64,000 bases of DNA from Symsagittifera roscoffensis (lineage: Eukaryota > Xenacoelomorpha > Acoela > Convolutidae), in NCBI RefSeq assembly GCF_963678635.1, contig NW_026970922.1, forward strand, positions 1 to 64,000, given 5' to 3'. Each line of letters begins with the position of its first letter. Within the stretch, counting starts at the first letter, position 1. Below are positions 24,204 to 36,662 of the stretch, in pieces. Made by a program: the position numbers and the translations under genes. The notes under the pieces were generated by a model that made no database searches, was not told where the DNA came from, and saw nothing but the letters and a program-made list of their open reading frames with translations.

Positions 24204-24656
24204 CTGCTCAGATTATAAAAAACCTCTTCATCCAAATGTTTGATAGCATGACAATAAAAGGAGGTCGTTGAAGAAATCACTAAGGTCTTTAGATTTTATA
24301 CGAGTTGAAGGATCTCTTTAGCTATTCACCCCAGTGGCAGTTTGTACAGAACGTCGTCCCCTATGAATGACTGACTCAAATATAAAGCATATGCAAAAAT
24401 TGTATCGAAGTTCCCGCACTTTGCAATGGATTGAGGTGGGGCAGTTGAATTGATTGTATTAGCCTTAGACCCAAATTTTGTAAGAAACTGTAGAAACTTT
24501 ATAGAAAAAGTTCTAGCTAGTTTTGGTCAAAATGGGGCCGAGTTGCCTCTTGATAATGAACGGCTTTCATGTTCAGCCTGATTGGTAGCTAACTGGCATT
24601 TTTGGCGTTCTTTCAAGATTTCCCTTTAAAACGAATTCATTTTTTTTAATTTACAG

Positions 24657-24861
24657 CTGCTTCTATTGGGACCCATTTGGCCATCTGCTACGAGAGACAC
24701 CGGGTCATCCTGACGCCCCTGCAACCACGACTGTCAGAGAAGAGCATCTACAAGATCATAGTGGCCATTTGGACAGTGGCCATAGTTTACTCCGCGCCAT
24801 ACTTATTCGTATACACCACAGTCACATACCAGGGCAGTAGCACTATGGCTTGTGTGCCAGG
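24657..24861 (+). CDS. Class A GPCR, exon with rest of TM3, ERH motif and TM4
   Basis: The exon follows the acceptor tttaatttacag and ends before GTAAGC. It enters in phase 1 (the split codon becomes GCT, Ala90) and leaves in phase 2. It encodes the cytoplasmic half of TM3 with HLAICYERHR, where R103 is exactly 25 residues after Cys78, as Arg3.50 should be after Cys3.25. The motif is E-R-H rather than the common D/E-R-Y. The second intracellular loop carries LTPLQP, and TM4 contains Trp4.50 (W128) and the late TM4 proline in SAPYLF (P137). Cys155 (TMACVPG) is the expected second-loop partner of Cys78. The exon lies 24.1 kb from the previous one. Its high GC and C/G-ending codons stand out sharply from the flanking AT-rich repeats. 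Confidence 0.94.
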
Positions 24862-24989
24862 GTAAGCAACCAATCACAATAAAATTTGAAAAATACTGGT
24901 GACGTTTTTACTGGAAAAGTACGGGTCTTAGTATAATTCTTAATCTTACATTTATCTTGTAAGAATCTTAAACAATATTCACACTTTAA

Positions 24990-25246
24990 TCCCCCTTTTG
25001 AGATATCCATTTTTGATGACGGAACCCAAAAAATTTTCGAAAACGCCTTGGGCGCCAATATATACTAATTTTGAGGGGGAGCGCGCGTCGAAAAAAAACG
25101 CAAACTTTTGGGTCAAAATTTTCCAAAAAGAACCTAAAAAAGCCTTTTTGGCCTGTTTTTTAAAAGTTTGCCTGCGGTGCACAAAAGTGCTTTTTTGAAT
25201 ATCTGCCCCCCCCCCCCCTCGAGAAAATACTAGATTCGCTCCTGAC
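24990..25246 (+). mobile_element. Family B element
   Basis: Starts near cccccttttgagatatccat and ends gaaaatactagattcgctcc then tg. Contains a C13 run (25206-25218). Begins about 130 bp after the TM4 exon donor. Confidence 0.72.
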
Positions 25247-25270
25247 TTGGTACAAGGTTTATACGAGATT

Positions 25271-25755
25271 ATTGTTCTGATTTTCGAAGAAAGTGACGGA
25301 ACATTTGAGCGCGGTGTGGTTTTTTTTCTTCAGACAAATTTCGACCTTTTAACTGGCCAATTTTGTCCCTAGACTATTTGGAAATATATTTCGCTGTGAC
25401 CATTTTTCCGTAAGTTATGGGGGCTTAAACCTCGCCAATTTGGACAATTTCTGACAATTAACGAGCGATACATTTCGCGCTATCAACGCGTAAGCGGCTA
25501 TTTAATCCCGTCTTAGAAATCTTTCCAAATTGGTTGCAGCAGGCTGTTTTTTTATAAAGGCTACGTTACTGGGAGCTCAATCAGACACTTTGTATTTCAA
25601 TTGGCGTGTGGGGGATGACAAAAAATACCCAAATTTTTCTAAAATTTTTTCATATATATTTTTTGAAACAATCATCAATTGTTTTAGGCAAAGACTGCTT
25701 CATACACCTTAAAATGCAGTCTAAACATTCAGGGTATTGCCCTGATACGAGCAAC
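25271..25755 (+). mobile_element. Family A, diverged
   Basis: Starts attgttctgattttcgaag; ends cagggtattgccctgatacg. More diverged than the 15382 copy but collinear. Confidence 0.8.
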
Positions 25756-25936
25756 GATGTTACTTTATCTATAAACTTCCTGCATAAAAAGTTCAGTAGT
25801 ATTTGGAAACTTTGCTGAAAAAAAAACATTAGATTCATCGTTAGACATTTGAATCTGATTCTCAAATGATATTTCGATGATATGCTTTTTTGCAGGACAG
25901 TGCCCATGAAGCAATCGCTTTTCAAAAAGACAAAAA

Positions 25937-26464
25937 TTGTTCCGATTATCGATACGAAAGTAACGGAATATTTGTGCTCGGGGTGTTTTTTTTCAGACAA
26001 TTTTCAATTTTTTAACTAGCCATTTTTGACGCAATTTTTAACCATTCAAAACGTTTTGTTGTCTTGAGCTTATATTTGAAAAGATAATTTACCTGTGATC
26101 ATTTTTCGTAGAGTTAAAGGGTCTAAGTTTTGCCATTTGGCGTATTTTGGACAATTACCGCGCGATATATTTTCGCGCTATTAACGCATAAGAGGAGATT
26201 TAATCCGTCGAAATTGTTCCAAATTGTTCTGAATTGGTTGAAGGAAGCTTATGTGCCATAATTGATTTGTGAATAGAAGTGAAATTTATTAGTTTGTGTT
26301 TCATATGGCTTGTGGGGAGATAATTTTCACAAAAATCTCAAGTTAAAGAAATAAATTTAAATTTTTTGGATTACTGTCAATTTTTTGTCATGTTGATACT
26401 GCTTCATTGACCTTAAAAAGTAAGCGGAACATTAAGTGCTTTGCCCTGATACTAGCAGTCGTGT
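25937..26464 (+). mobile_element. Family A, complete but diverged
   Basis: Starts ttgttccgattatcgatacg; ends ttgccctgatactagcagtc. Follows the previous copy after about 180 bp in the same orientation. Confidence 0.83.
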
Positions 26465-27037
26465 TTGATTTTGGGTCTTTTAGGGAATGGTTGCTTTTGA
26501 AAAAAAAAATATATATATATGTATTTATTTTGTGAATGACCTTTATTGAATTTATTTTCCAGACAGTGTTTAGTTTCAATATCTTAGCGTCTATTGTTTA
26601 TTTCAAACGTGAAACGGATGCTTTCCGATAAAAATTTCCCGCTGACTGCTGTGAATTAAATTAAATCTAAACAATTAGACTAGCAAGAGGAGCCTTGTCC
26701 ATATTAGCCCGCTTTTCATGAAAGAAAAATCGAACAAATATTTATACCAGATTTATACGAGATCACCTGAATACAAAAAACACTATTTGTTCCAATTTTC
26801 AAAAAAAAATTGAATATTAATGCTTGGGATGGTTTTTAATCAGTCAATTTTCTGCGATTTAAATGAAAGTTTTTAACTAAAAGCTTAGATCTTCTTACTT
26901 CTTCCGCCCAAATTTCTTAAAATGCAATTTTGTAATATTCAAGGTTTAAATGCTGAAAACTGGTAGCGCTAGTTGATTTGGTTAATGCGATCATTTTTTT
27001 CTTCTGCCAACTGTAGCATAGCATACTTGCTTGGTAA

Positions 27038-27140
27038 CACGTAGATTCCATGTATAATGCCAATTCTGAAACATGTAGATTCCATGTATAATGCCGATTT
27101 TGAAACACGTAGATTCCATGTATAATGCCAATTCTGAAAA
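27038..27140 (+). repeat. Three-unit tandem repeat, about 34 bp
   Basis: Units of gtagattccatgtataatgc plus cnattntgaaacac at 27039, 27072 and 27106. Confidence 0.9.
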
Positions 27141-27929
27141 AAAACTTGGGATAGTACTAAAATTTCATTGGCTAATTCTAACCAATCAGTTTGAAGCAAA
27201 AGAGTTTCGTTTCAAGTTGTTAAATTTTGGATTTTCGAGCGGAATAAATGAAAAGACCCAAAACCTTTTATAATCCGTTGAAGATATCAACTATCTGAAA
27301 TCAAATGTACAAAGACATTTTTTGGAAAGTACTGGGAGTTTGAAAATGGCCAGTTTGAAGATTTCATACATAAGGCTGAAAGCATAACGCGGGTTATTTA
27401 TGCGTGGCGAATTATACCGCTCATCAAAATCGTTCCGAATTGAATTGAATCTAGCTAATGGGTCGTATGTATATCGCACGACTATATTTTCCATATTTTG
27501 ATTTTGGATTTTGTCTAAAATTTGTAGCTTTTCTATATTTTCTTTTCCCAAAAAATGTTCGATATGGTTCAGGGGAAGTTGGAAAAATCAGCGCTTTGCT
27601 GCCACTGTGCAAAACAAAAAAGCGGAACGTTTATAAGCCCTTTATGGACTCGAATCTTGATGATCGATTTGAAACTGGTGTTGTTGATCAATTTTAGATG
27701 AGTATATATATATTTTTTCAATCAAGCATTGCTCGAGTTTTAAAACAGAGGTAAAAATTGGTGACAAAGTTTCTCAGTTAACATAAAAGTATAATAAAAT
27801 TAAGCCAGAGGTCTTTCATTGACAAGAATCTGATCACATGGGTTTATGACTTCAACAAATGGATTAGTTTTTCGATCCGATCAAATAGCAATTTGCCTTT
27901 TCGGTTAGTAAGCTCCAAATAACTAAAAG

Positions 27930-28361
27930 AAAGTTTTTTTTTCTCTAAAATTTAAAATTTTTTATGAAAATCATCCCCCCACACGCCACATAAACTACAA
28001 AAGGATAGTTTTCGCTCCTTGTAACAAATAAATTATGGCAAATAAGCTTCTTTCAACCAATTTGGAGCGATTTCTAAGACGGATTAACTCTCCGCTTCCG
28101 CGTTAATAGCGCGAAATAGATCGCGCGTTAATTGTCCCAAATTGGCCAAAATTGCAATCTTTAAACTCCCATAACTTTACGAAAAATGATCACAGGTGAG
28201 ATATCTTTTCAAATTTGAGCTCAGGAAAACAATACCTTTTGGATGATATAAAGAAATTCAGTCAAAAATGGCTAGTTAAGAAGTCGAAGTTTGTCTGAAG
28301 AAAAAAAAACCCACCCCGAGCACAAATATTCCGTTACTTTCGTATCGAAAGTCGGAACAAT
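27930..28361 (-). mobile_element. Family A, 3'-truncated
   Basis: Lacks the hairpin end; begins near gaaagtttttttttctctaa and runs to cgtatcgaaagtcggaacaa. Confidence 0.83.
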
Positions 28362-29035
28362 AAAAAATAACCTAGTTTTGTTAAGTTTAGTTACAGTCCA
28401 AATGTAGCTGTTCTTCTGGAAAATGTTTCCGTTCCTCTTGAAAAGAAAAATTGACGCCCTAAATCCAAATAAAAAATAGTTAAAAATTTGCCAATTTTTA
28501 AGTTTGCCAATGGAGCGAATTTGACGATAGCAACGCGCGTGTTATTAACACCCAGAAGACAGCTATTCTTCTGATTGACAAATCTAATACTAAATGCGAC
28601 TTTAGCTGCCTATTTTGGGCAATAAACGGTCAATCTAGTTTTCACAAAATGTTCAAATCGTTTTATCAACTTCGAATAATGTTTGCAGAGTTTCAAATTG
28701 CAGAGAGTTTTATCAAATCTGCTTAAGGCATAAAAGGCAAATTCAAGTCAGTCGAAGTTTTACTTGCAGAAAACAAAAAAAAATCAGTTTTAAAGCATGT
28801 TGCGAATTGATATTTTTCAAATGAAAACCCGCGCTGCCGCGCCTGTTTTTTTTCTAATAACTTTTATTCAGCTTCAAAAAATTGCTTAATTCGATCTAAA
28901 TATTAGTCTAGCTTTCAAATGAACCTAAGTTTTTTCACATGGGCCAGAATTGATTGAAAATAAGTCTGCTTGTAAATCAGTGCCAAGCCTTAAACCGTAA
29001 ACTTCCCGGCCACACTTTAAGTCAATTAAAAAACT

Positions 29036-29247
29036 TGGATCTACTTAAAAATTGCCCTCCCTTTGGTACCTACTTCAGAATTGCCACCCCTATTAATAAA
29101 AGCAGTAAATTAGCGCTAGAGTTTTGTATTGAGACTTCTAATCTTGCTGCAATCTGATTGGTCGAAAATGCGTTATACTAATCTACTTAACAATTGCTCC
29201 CCTTTCTTAAAAAAAAGGGGGGGGGGTAATTGTTAAGTAGATCCAAA
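29036..29247. mobile_element. About 212-bp TIR element with duplicated right terminus
   Basis: Left ttggatctacttaaaaattg and right taattgttaagtagatccaa form the TIR. A further inverted copy of the terminus at 29178-29200 makes a strong local hairpin (ATCTACTTAACAATT / AATTGTTAAGTAGAT) around an A8-G10 run. Confidence 0.75.
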
Positions 29248-29957
29248 AAACTTTTTTTTCTGATTGGAAAATTGACATAAAGATTTATTTAAAAAAAAAA
29301 CAGAATTAATTTCATATATTTTTTTTTCCAAGTTTTTATTCAATTCGTCCGTCCGCACGCTAATGAAAACTACAATAGGCTGTTTTTAGCGTTTGATGTC
29401 GTTATAGAAAGACCAAATGATTTTCTACAATTTAATTTGAAACTCATTAATGCGCGAGTGCGTTAAGAGAGCAAACAATCCCGCGTTCATTATCCCCATT
29501 AGCCAAATTAGCGGATGACTTACCTAGTAGCGATTGGTAAAATTGTGAGTTTATCGCCTCTTTGTTTAATTGGACATCTGATTTCAAATGCAACCAATTG
29601 ACTCATTCAGTCGCAATTTTTTTTAACTATTCATTAAGGCAGTTGTTTTTGAAAAAATGTTTGATGTGATTAGTTTATGATAAATGATTTGAATACAGGT
29701 GAGACTTTGTGCTTATTTGCAAGTGAGGCTTTGAGCTGATATAATGAGAGGTGAGTCGTTCATTCATTTGAGGCAGGTTTAATAAATCGAAACTTAATTG
29801 AGTGGTGGATTCTTTATGCCAGAAGTACGAGAGATATAAAATAGCCGCTAGATTCCTGTATCTCAGAATCGGAGAAAAAAATACTACCGATACATACTGT
29901 AAACATTAATGGCGGAGCACGCACCCTTACGTAAACGTCTCATAACTGTTTTTTTTT

Positions 29958-29960
<3 letters not shown>

Positions 29961-30030
<70 letters not shown>
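29961..30030. repeat. (TA)35 microsatellite
   Basis: Uninterrupted TA dinucleotides for 70 bp, ending exactly where a family B element starts. The isoleucine-tyrosine ORF here is an artefact. Confidence 0.98.
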
Positions 30031-30033
<3 letters not shown>

Positions 30034-30235
30034 GCGGATTTAGGGGCAACGTCTTTTTGCCCAGTTTTTTTTTTCAAAGATCGCCCGAGATGCAAAAACT
30101 TTTGGATAAAACAGAGTTTTTTTGTGCATTGGGAAAGCTAGGAAAATCAATTTGGTCGACTTAAAAAAGTTGACAAAACGTTCGAAAGTTTTATCCGCCC
30201 CCTTCGAGAAAATTCTGAAACCGCCACTGAAGGCA
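30031..30235 (+). mobile_element. Family B element, short form
   Basis: About 205 bp from ggggcggatttaggggcaac to ctgaaaccgccactg, abutting a (TA)35 tract on the left. Keeps the aatcaatttggtcgacttaa block. Confidence 0.75.
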
Positions 30236-30307
30236 AGCATAGTTTGAGTGCGTTTTGCACTGTTCCGAATGAACTCGAAAAGCAAACCTTTCTCTTTTTA
30301 ATGGTCA

Positions 30308-30507
30308 NNNNNNNNNNNNNNNNNNNNNNNNNNNNNNNNNNNNNNNNNNNNNNNNNNNNNNNNNNNNNNNNNNNNNNNNNNNNNNNNNNNNNNNNNNNNN
30401 NNNNNNNNNNNNNNNNNNNNNNNNNNNNNNNNNNNNNNNNNNNNNNNNNNNNNNNNNNNNNNNNNNNNNNNNNNNNNNNNNNNNNNNNNNNNNNNNNNNN
30501 NNNNNNN
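30308..30507. other. Assembly gap, exactly 200 N
   Basis: A round-number gap, so the real length is unknown. Right of it the sequence starts inside a family A element; left is 72 bp after a family B element. ORFs that cross it are meaningless. Confidence 0.98.
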
Positions 30508-30725
30508 TTATTTGCCATAATTGGTTTGTTACAAGGAGCGAAATCTATACTTTTGTACTTTATATGGCGTGTGGGGGGATGATTTTCATTAAAAAAATTC
30601 ACATTTTAGAACAAAAAATTTCTTTCATTTTATTTCGTTGAATTTTTTAATGTTATTACTGCTCCATAAACCTTAAAAGGCAGTCGGAACATTCAGGGCT
30701 TCGCCCTGATACGAGCAGTCTTGTC
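30508..30725 (+). mobile_element. Family A, 3' half (5' half lost in the assembly gap)
   Basis: Sequence resumes after the Ns inside the element (tttgccataattggtttgtt) and ends ccctgatacgagcagtcttg. Confidence 0.88.
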
Positions 30726-30999
30726 TAGTTTATAATCAGATTATACTTAGACTTTTTCACTCATCGAACAGTAGAGAAAATTGAAAATAAAATTATAATA
30801 GAAGTTTTTCAATTGAATTTTCGCGTTAATATTTGGCTTGAAAAGAAACTATGAGTATTACTAAAAGTATGTAAATGCTTTTTGCACAAAATATGAACTG
30901 TACTGAATTGTTCAATTTTATGTTAATTTTGCTAACAAAGTTGCATTGAAATGACCTCTTATGAAATTTTGCATAGAACTTCAATTTTCATCACAGCTT

Positions 31000-31900
31000 C
31001 AACCCTTGATTTCCCGTGTTGACCAAAAATGCTAATTGTACAAATTATATATATGAAAAAATGCTACTCATACACTTTTCATGCTATTTCATACCTACAA
31101 AAAATTTCATAAAAGCTCTCAGATTTCGGATTTTTCATTATGGAATATGAATGACTGAAAACTTGATTTTAATAAAATATATTTTCTCAAACTTTTTGGG
31201 TTGTGTTTGCAACGGAACACAAGTGGCAAAAGCGTGGCTCCTCAAAAGTAGAGTCTCCAAAGATTTGACCTTTTCGCAATTGCAAGTGCATCGAAAACGG
31301 TGTCTTAGTTTTATCTTGACCAAATGATATAATGAAAATTTTAAACTTTGGAAATCATTTTCTTTGGCGATTTTCCTTATTTGAATTTTTAGTTAATCTT
31401 GCATTGATCAAGGAATACCAAAACATGGCAAACAAAATCAACAGGAGCCTTAAGCGTTTTTGAAAAAAGTTATCCCGAGAAGAGGAAAAAAATCAACTTT
31501 TGTGCATCGAGGACTACGTTATGCACACAAACGACTAATTTTTACATGCAGAAAACTTTTTTAGAAAAAATTTGTTTGAGCACAAAAATCATTTCGCGAT
31601 TGAAAACTTATCAAACTTTTTTGGGGTCTTTTCGATATAACTTTTTGCTGTCGACATCCAACAAACGCTGGTCTCGAAATTTCCATATATGGAAATTGTA
31701 TGATAAGCATTTTGTTGATGACAAAAAGCTTTTCTAATTTATTTATAACGATACACCGAATTTTATGCCAAATCAAAAAAGTCTTTGAAAATTCGATGAC
31801 TTCATAGTCGATTAAATTTGTATGATTAGTATTTTTTCATATCATAGACTTAGTTTATAGAATATAGAATTGTTTGATTAGCATTTTTGGTCTATGCGGG
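31000..31900 (+). repeat. Dispersed sequence shared with 35440-35890 and 54050-54135
   Basis: Repeated phrases of the type ttgtatgataagcatttt and ctggtataataagcacttt occur in all three places. Borders and class are unknown; only short blocks are alike. Confidence 0.35.
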
Positions 31901-31920
31901 TCATTCCGGGTAGATTGTAG

Positions 31921-32160
31921 ATAGTGTAAAATTAAGTAGATTGTTGTGATAACTCTCCTTGTGTATAGCTCTCTGTATCTCTGATGAAGATTTCTTTTGA
32001 ATAAAAAACTTGCTCAATTTTTTTAAGAATCTGATGCAAAGATAGTGTAAAATTAAGTAGATTGTTGTGATAACTCTCCTTGTGTATAGCTCTCTGTATC
32101 TCTGATGAAGATTTCTTTTGAATAAAAAACTTGCTCAATTTTTTTAAGAATCTGATGCAA
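31921..32160 (+). repeat. 121-bp perfect tandem duplication
   Basis: Units begin atagtgtaaaattaag at 31921 and 32042 and end ctgatgcaaag. I see no differences between units. The second is followed by a further partial tctgatgc. Confidence 0.9.
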
Positions 32161-32811
32161 AGATTCTGATGCGTTTCAGCGTTTTTCAAAGTGCCATCCA
32201 AATTGATTTAAATCCAACTTTTAGGCAAAAAGAAATAATTTTCTCCATCATAAAAATCCGTTTGAATCCAAATTAAATCGATTTACAAAAGGAAGTGGGC
32301 TACAATAAATCAACTTCTACACTAATTTTTATCTGAATAAAATCGTTTTTAAACTCAAGTTTGTCATAAAATGGGAATGAAATAAAATATCAAAGGGTGG
32401 ATGGAACCTTTGGTTGGTAAGGGGGTCCGTTCCCCGAAAAAATGGGCGTCCTTCTCGCAAACCCTTTTAGTAAATCTGCCCCTGCTTCTGTGCTACCCTT
32501 CAGCTTATTTTTTCAAAATAAGTTTAAGCGGACCTCCCAAAGCGCTCTGGTATAACCCTATGACACCAATTTTGAGTTTACCAGCCCAAAAACATTGGCG
32601 TTTCTTGAAATAATATGCAGAATGTTTTGTCTAAATAGTGTCTTTTTACAGTTTTTGGATATTAGATCCGCGATTGTGATAGTACACAACTGCAGCTTGA
32701 ATATTTTTGTATCTCCTAGAAATAACGTGGGCTTTACAATTTACTTTTGCGGTAGTCTGGAATAACGGCACAACAATGTGAAAAATCATTGCGTTAAAAT
32801 TGAGGCTTAAT

Positions 32812-33291
32812 AAAAATAACGGAATATTTGTGCTCGGTGTGGTTTTTTTTCTTCAGACAAAATTCAACTTTTTAACTAGCCATGTTTGACAAAACTTTTT
32901 CATATCATTCGAAAGCTATTGTTGTCCTGAGCTTAAACTTGAAAAGATGTTTCACCTGTGATTATTTTTTGTAAAGTTATTTGCCATTTCGGCCAATTCG
33001 GGACTATTAACGCGCGGTATATTTCGGAACTATAAACGCGTAAGCGAGGTTTAATCTGTCTTAAAAATCGTTCCAAAATGGTTCAAGGAAGCTTATATGC
33101 CATAATTGATTTGTTAATAGGATAAAAACCTATCACTTTGTACTTAATATGACGTGAGGGGGATGTTTTCAAAACAAATCCTAAGTTTTTCAGATTTTTC
33201 TTACATTTAATTTTTTCATTTTATCGTTGCACCATAGACCTTAAAAGGCAGTCGGAACATTCAGGGCTTTGCCCTGATACGAACAGACTCG
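32812..33291 (+). mobile_element. Family A, 5' terminus missing
   Basis: Begins at taacggaatatttgtgctcg; ends ttgccctgatacgaacagac. The first 25 bp with the 5' hairpin are absent. Confidence 0.82.
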
Positions 33292-33959
33292 TCTATTTTT
33301 TGAAATGATTTCTCAACGCTCCAAACTGAGTTATTTTGCTCAGCGAAATTTTTTTCTGGCACTCCAAGACGTTTCTTCGGTGCCTAGATTTTTCACGTGT
33401 TACCTTTATTGGACGACCTCAAAGTCTCAAAGTGAATGCCATGCCTATAAGCTAAATACTCTTTCTTTAGCTCTAAAAATTTGAAAATGATAGCGAAATC
33501 TGGAACATGCTGAGAGTAAAGAAATGCAAATTTTGGCAAAATCTCATTAAATCCCCAGTTATGACCACCAACTCTGCCAAAGATGAGTTTTAATCGCAAT
33601 TGAGCGGACACAAGCCACGATTTCCCAACAAGGGCGGATCTAAAAATTCTCTAATGAAAGAATCTGCCAATTTCAGCTCAGTTTTTTGCTCTTTAACTAA
33701 TCCAGGACAGAATGACCTAAAAACGCAGCCAGTAGGTATAAATTGTTGTTTCACTTAATTAAATTTTTGTTGAATAAATTATAGAGGAAGAAGAGGATGT
33801 ATTTTTGGAAACTATTATCTAGTTTCCGGTTGCGCACTTCGATTGAATTTCCAGTACTCAATAGAAAACAGGAAACTCCAAGATACTAATCCTACGATAC
33901 ACGTAAAGTTAAGATTATAATTAGCTTGTCTAGATGGCGAAATACCAAAACACGAAAAT

Positions 33960-34530
33960 TTAGAAAATATAAAGTCCGCCCATGTAATGCTTTTTTCATG
34001 GTTTCAGAATAGCTTCCAAGCCCCCATCTTAGAACTTCATATAAGATTGTAGGAGATTTCTGCTATCTTACATCTTTCTTCTAAGATTTTTAAAAAATTG
34101 CCAAAAACATTTTGAATGTGTTTCTAAACCGTAATGGCTCTCGAAAAAAATTCTCCAATAAATTTTTCAGATAGTGGTTATAATTAAGTTCCGAAACGAA
34201 ACATTTAAATGTTTTTTTTTTACTATATCTCTTTTTTCGAAATTAGCAAAAGCTATTTTCGTAAAGTTAGTTGCTTTCTCGGTAATCTCGTGAAACACAA
34301 TGAGTATTTGGCTACGAAATATTAAACTCTGCGACAGAGGAGACTTTCGAAATTGATCATAAAGAATTTGTAGGAAAATTTTTTATCTTACAATTTTCTT
34401 GTAAGAAAAGGCAGTACTTTACAACACTCTAATAAGAAAAATTACCTATCTTGTAAAGTTCTTAGAGCCTAATTTTGTAAGAAATTGTAAGATTCTTATA
34501 AAAAAATTTCTACGATGGCAAGTTTTGGTC
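33960..34530 (+). repeat. Dispersed sequence shared with 24470-24540 and 24930-24975
   Basis: The block ttttgtaagaaattgtaaga ... caagttttggtcaacatgg recurs with changes at 24473 (ttttgtaagaaactgtagaa ... tagttttggtcaaaatgg). An unnamed low-copy family; ends not determined. Confidence 0.45.
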
Positions 34531-34744
34531 AACATGGAAAAGAATTAAAAATGAAACTTTTTATAAAACCTAATTGAATACGAAAAATGAATGAGAAATT
34601 TAGCGAGTCAAATAACTAACTTAAGAATAAATTGATTCAAAACAAAAGAAAATAGCTTACCGAAAAGAGTCTGAAAATTATAACCCATTATCACCGATGT
34701 AAATGGATTACATTTCTTTCAGGATGAATTAAATATAACTTGCA

Positions 34745-34940
34745 TTACGAGGCCAAACTGGGCACTAGTTAAGTGCTCAATTTGGTGTGTGTAGTTCTCT
34801 GAAATCCAGAAGCAAGTAATTAAACATGTTTAAATTCTGTCGGAACGATCAAAGAAAATGAATGAACAGAAAAAAAAACAAACAGCGCATTCTTGCTGCG
34901 GAATGGGCTTAGAATTCACGAAACACACAACTTGGCCTCG
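34745..34940. mobile_element. Family E short element (MITE)
   Basis: Starts ATTACGAGGCCAAACTGGGC and ends acttggcctcgta, about 195 bp. Contains ctgaaatccagaagcaagt, as in the other short copies. Confidence 0.8.
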
Positions 34941-35197
34941 TACCGTGAAATAATCAATCACAATCAATTTAGAACGGATTTTGTTTTGCTGCTGTTCAGT
35001 GATTATTTTCGATTTTTAGATATCCATAATATAAAAATCCTATAAAAACTATTATTATCCATAAGACTTTAATGCGGGTAGTCAAACTCAATTCTCGAGG
35101 TGTACATCACAGTAACTTGCCACAATCTGTATCTTAAAAACAAGAGAGAACATTAGAACATTTTCACACAGAACTATTCACTAAAACGGTAACTTTT

Positions 35198-35256
35198 TTT
35201 AATGGCTGGAAAACTTTTGAAAGTTTTAATGGCTGGAAAACTTTTGAAATTATCAG
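35198..35256 (+). repeat. Tandem duplication of 28 bp
   Basis: tttaatggctggaaaacttt then tgaaag occurs twice in succession. Confidence 0.8.
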
Positions 35257-35921
35257 TGATTGAAAAAAATGTCTTTTTCTTGTAAGTTATAAAATTTTAT
35301 AAACATATAATTATATTTTATCTTAGCATACGAAAAAAAAGGTTTATTTGTAATTTTTGGGTTTCTGTCTAAAATTCTCAGCCTGACTTCATCATAAATC
35401 TAAAAAGTCAAGTTTTGCATGCAATTTGTTTTTGTAAAATGTATATTTGAGCACAGCAGCAAGTTTGCGATCAAAAAAGGATAAAAAAAGTTTTTAACTC
35501 TGATTTGATTCAAATGTAAACTGGTATAATAAGCACTTTTTTGTTCACAAATGAATTTGTTTTTCGATGACAGAGTTAATTACATGTAACAAAAGCTGCA
35601 ACCAGTTTGTTTTCTTTGAGTTTTAAATCAAGTAAAAAGATATTTTGTCAAACTATTTTTTTCTAAGAAAAGTGTATAATAAGCATTTTTCGATAAACTC
35701 AATATCAAAATTATATGGTAGGCATTTTTTTTGTATAGAATTTAATGGGGAGAGCAGTATCTACAATAGTTTTCATGCGTCCAAATTAAATTTCATGTTG
35801 CTTTATTTGAACCAGTTTGACTTCACTTTTGACATTAAAATTTTCGAAAGTTTTCACTCAGAGTTAATATGTTGCTAGCCTGACATAAAATTACGAGATT
35901 ATTCAAATTATACAAAACAAG

Positions 35922-35965
35922 TATGTTTGTATCAGTGCAAAGCTCTGAATATCCGACTACACATC
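35922..35965 (-). mobile_element. Family A 3'-terminal fragment, decayed
   Basis: gtttgtatcagtgcaaagct then ctgaatatccgact. Confidence 0.4.
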
Positions 35966-36186
35966 TACGGCCAAAGAACAAATCATCAAATCATAGTTTA
36001 AAGAATTATAGAATTTCAAAAAAAAATGAAATTTTCAGTTTCTTTTTGAAAATTTCCTGCTCCCCAAACCCTATGCAAACTGCAGAAGTTTGTGTAGTTA
36101 TGTGTAAACACTGTATAGAATGATACAATGAGCGTCTAGCAACGTAATAATCTTTTCCAAAAACTTGCCTCAAAACAAATTGGGAC

Positions 36187-36662
36187 CTGGAGCAGTAATA
36201 ACATTTAAAAAAAATTTAATAAAATAAAATGAAATTTTTTTTCTTCTAAAATTTGAATTTTTTTTGAAAATTATCACCCCACACGCCATAATAAGCACAA
36301 AAGAATAGATTTTGCTCCTTGTAACAAAACAATTATGGCGAATAAGCTTCTTTTAACCAATTTGGAACGATTTCTAAGACGGATTAACTCTCCGCTTACG
36401 CGTTAATAGCGCGAAATATATCGCGTGTTAATTGTCCCAAATTGACCGAAATGGCAATCTTTAAACCCCCATAACTTTACGAAAAATGATCACAGGTGAA
36501 ATATCTTTTCAAATTTAAGCTCAAGAAAACAATAGCTTTCGAATGATATAAAAAATTTCCGTCAAAAATGGCTAGTTAAAAAGTCGAAATTTGTCTGAAG
36601 AAAAACAAAACCCACCCCGAGCACAAATATTCCGTTACTTTCGTATCGAAAGTGGGAACAAA
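36187..36662 (-). mobile_element. Family A, 3'-truncated
   Basis: Starts at ggagcagtaataacattta; ends tttcgtatcgaaagtgggaa. The terminal hairpin is missing. Confidence 0.85.

Larger units (their letters stand above)
544..24656 (+). other. Receptor intron 1 (24.1 kb)
   Basis: Holds the TIR element at 5370, the 3.35-kb tandem duplication, the inverted duplication and many family A/B copies listed separately. The stretches 1260-2640, 2900-3390, 3500-4200, 4640-5369, 6200-6630, 13675-14340, 14500-15110, 15915-18295, 18660-19330, 22275-23115 and 23646-24130 are AT-rich, and I see no gene or clear element in them. Confidence 0.85.

Noticed and set aside
29956-30141. ORF beginning with a long Ile-Tyr repeat
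   Set aside because: Translation of the (TA)35 microsatellite.
30147-30602. Two ORFs of 112 and 151 codons across the gap
   Set aside because: About 60-90% of each consists of Ns; the rest is family A and B sequence.
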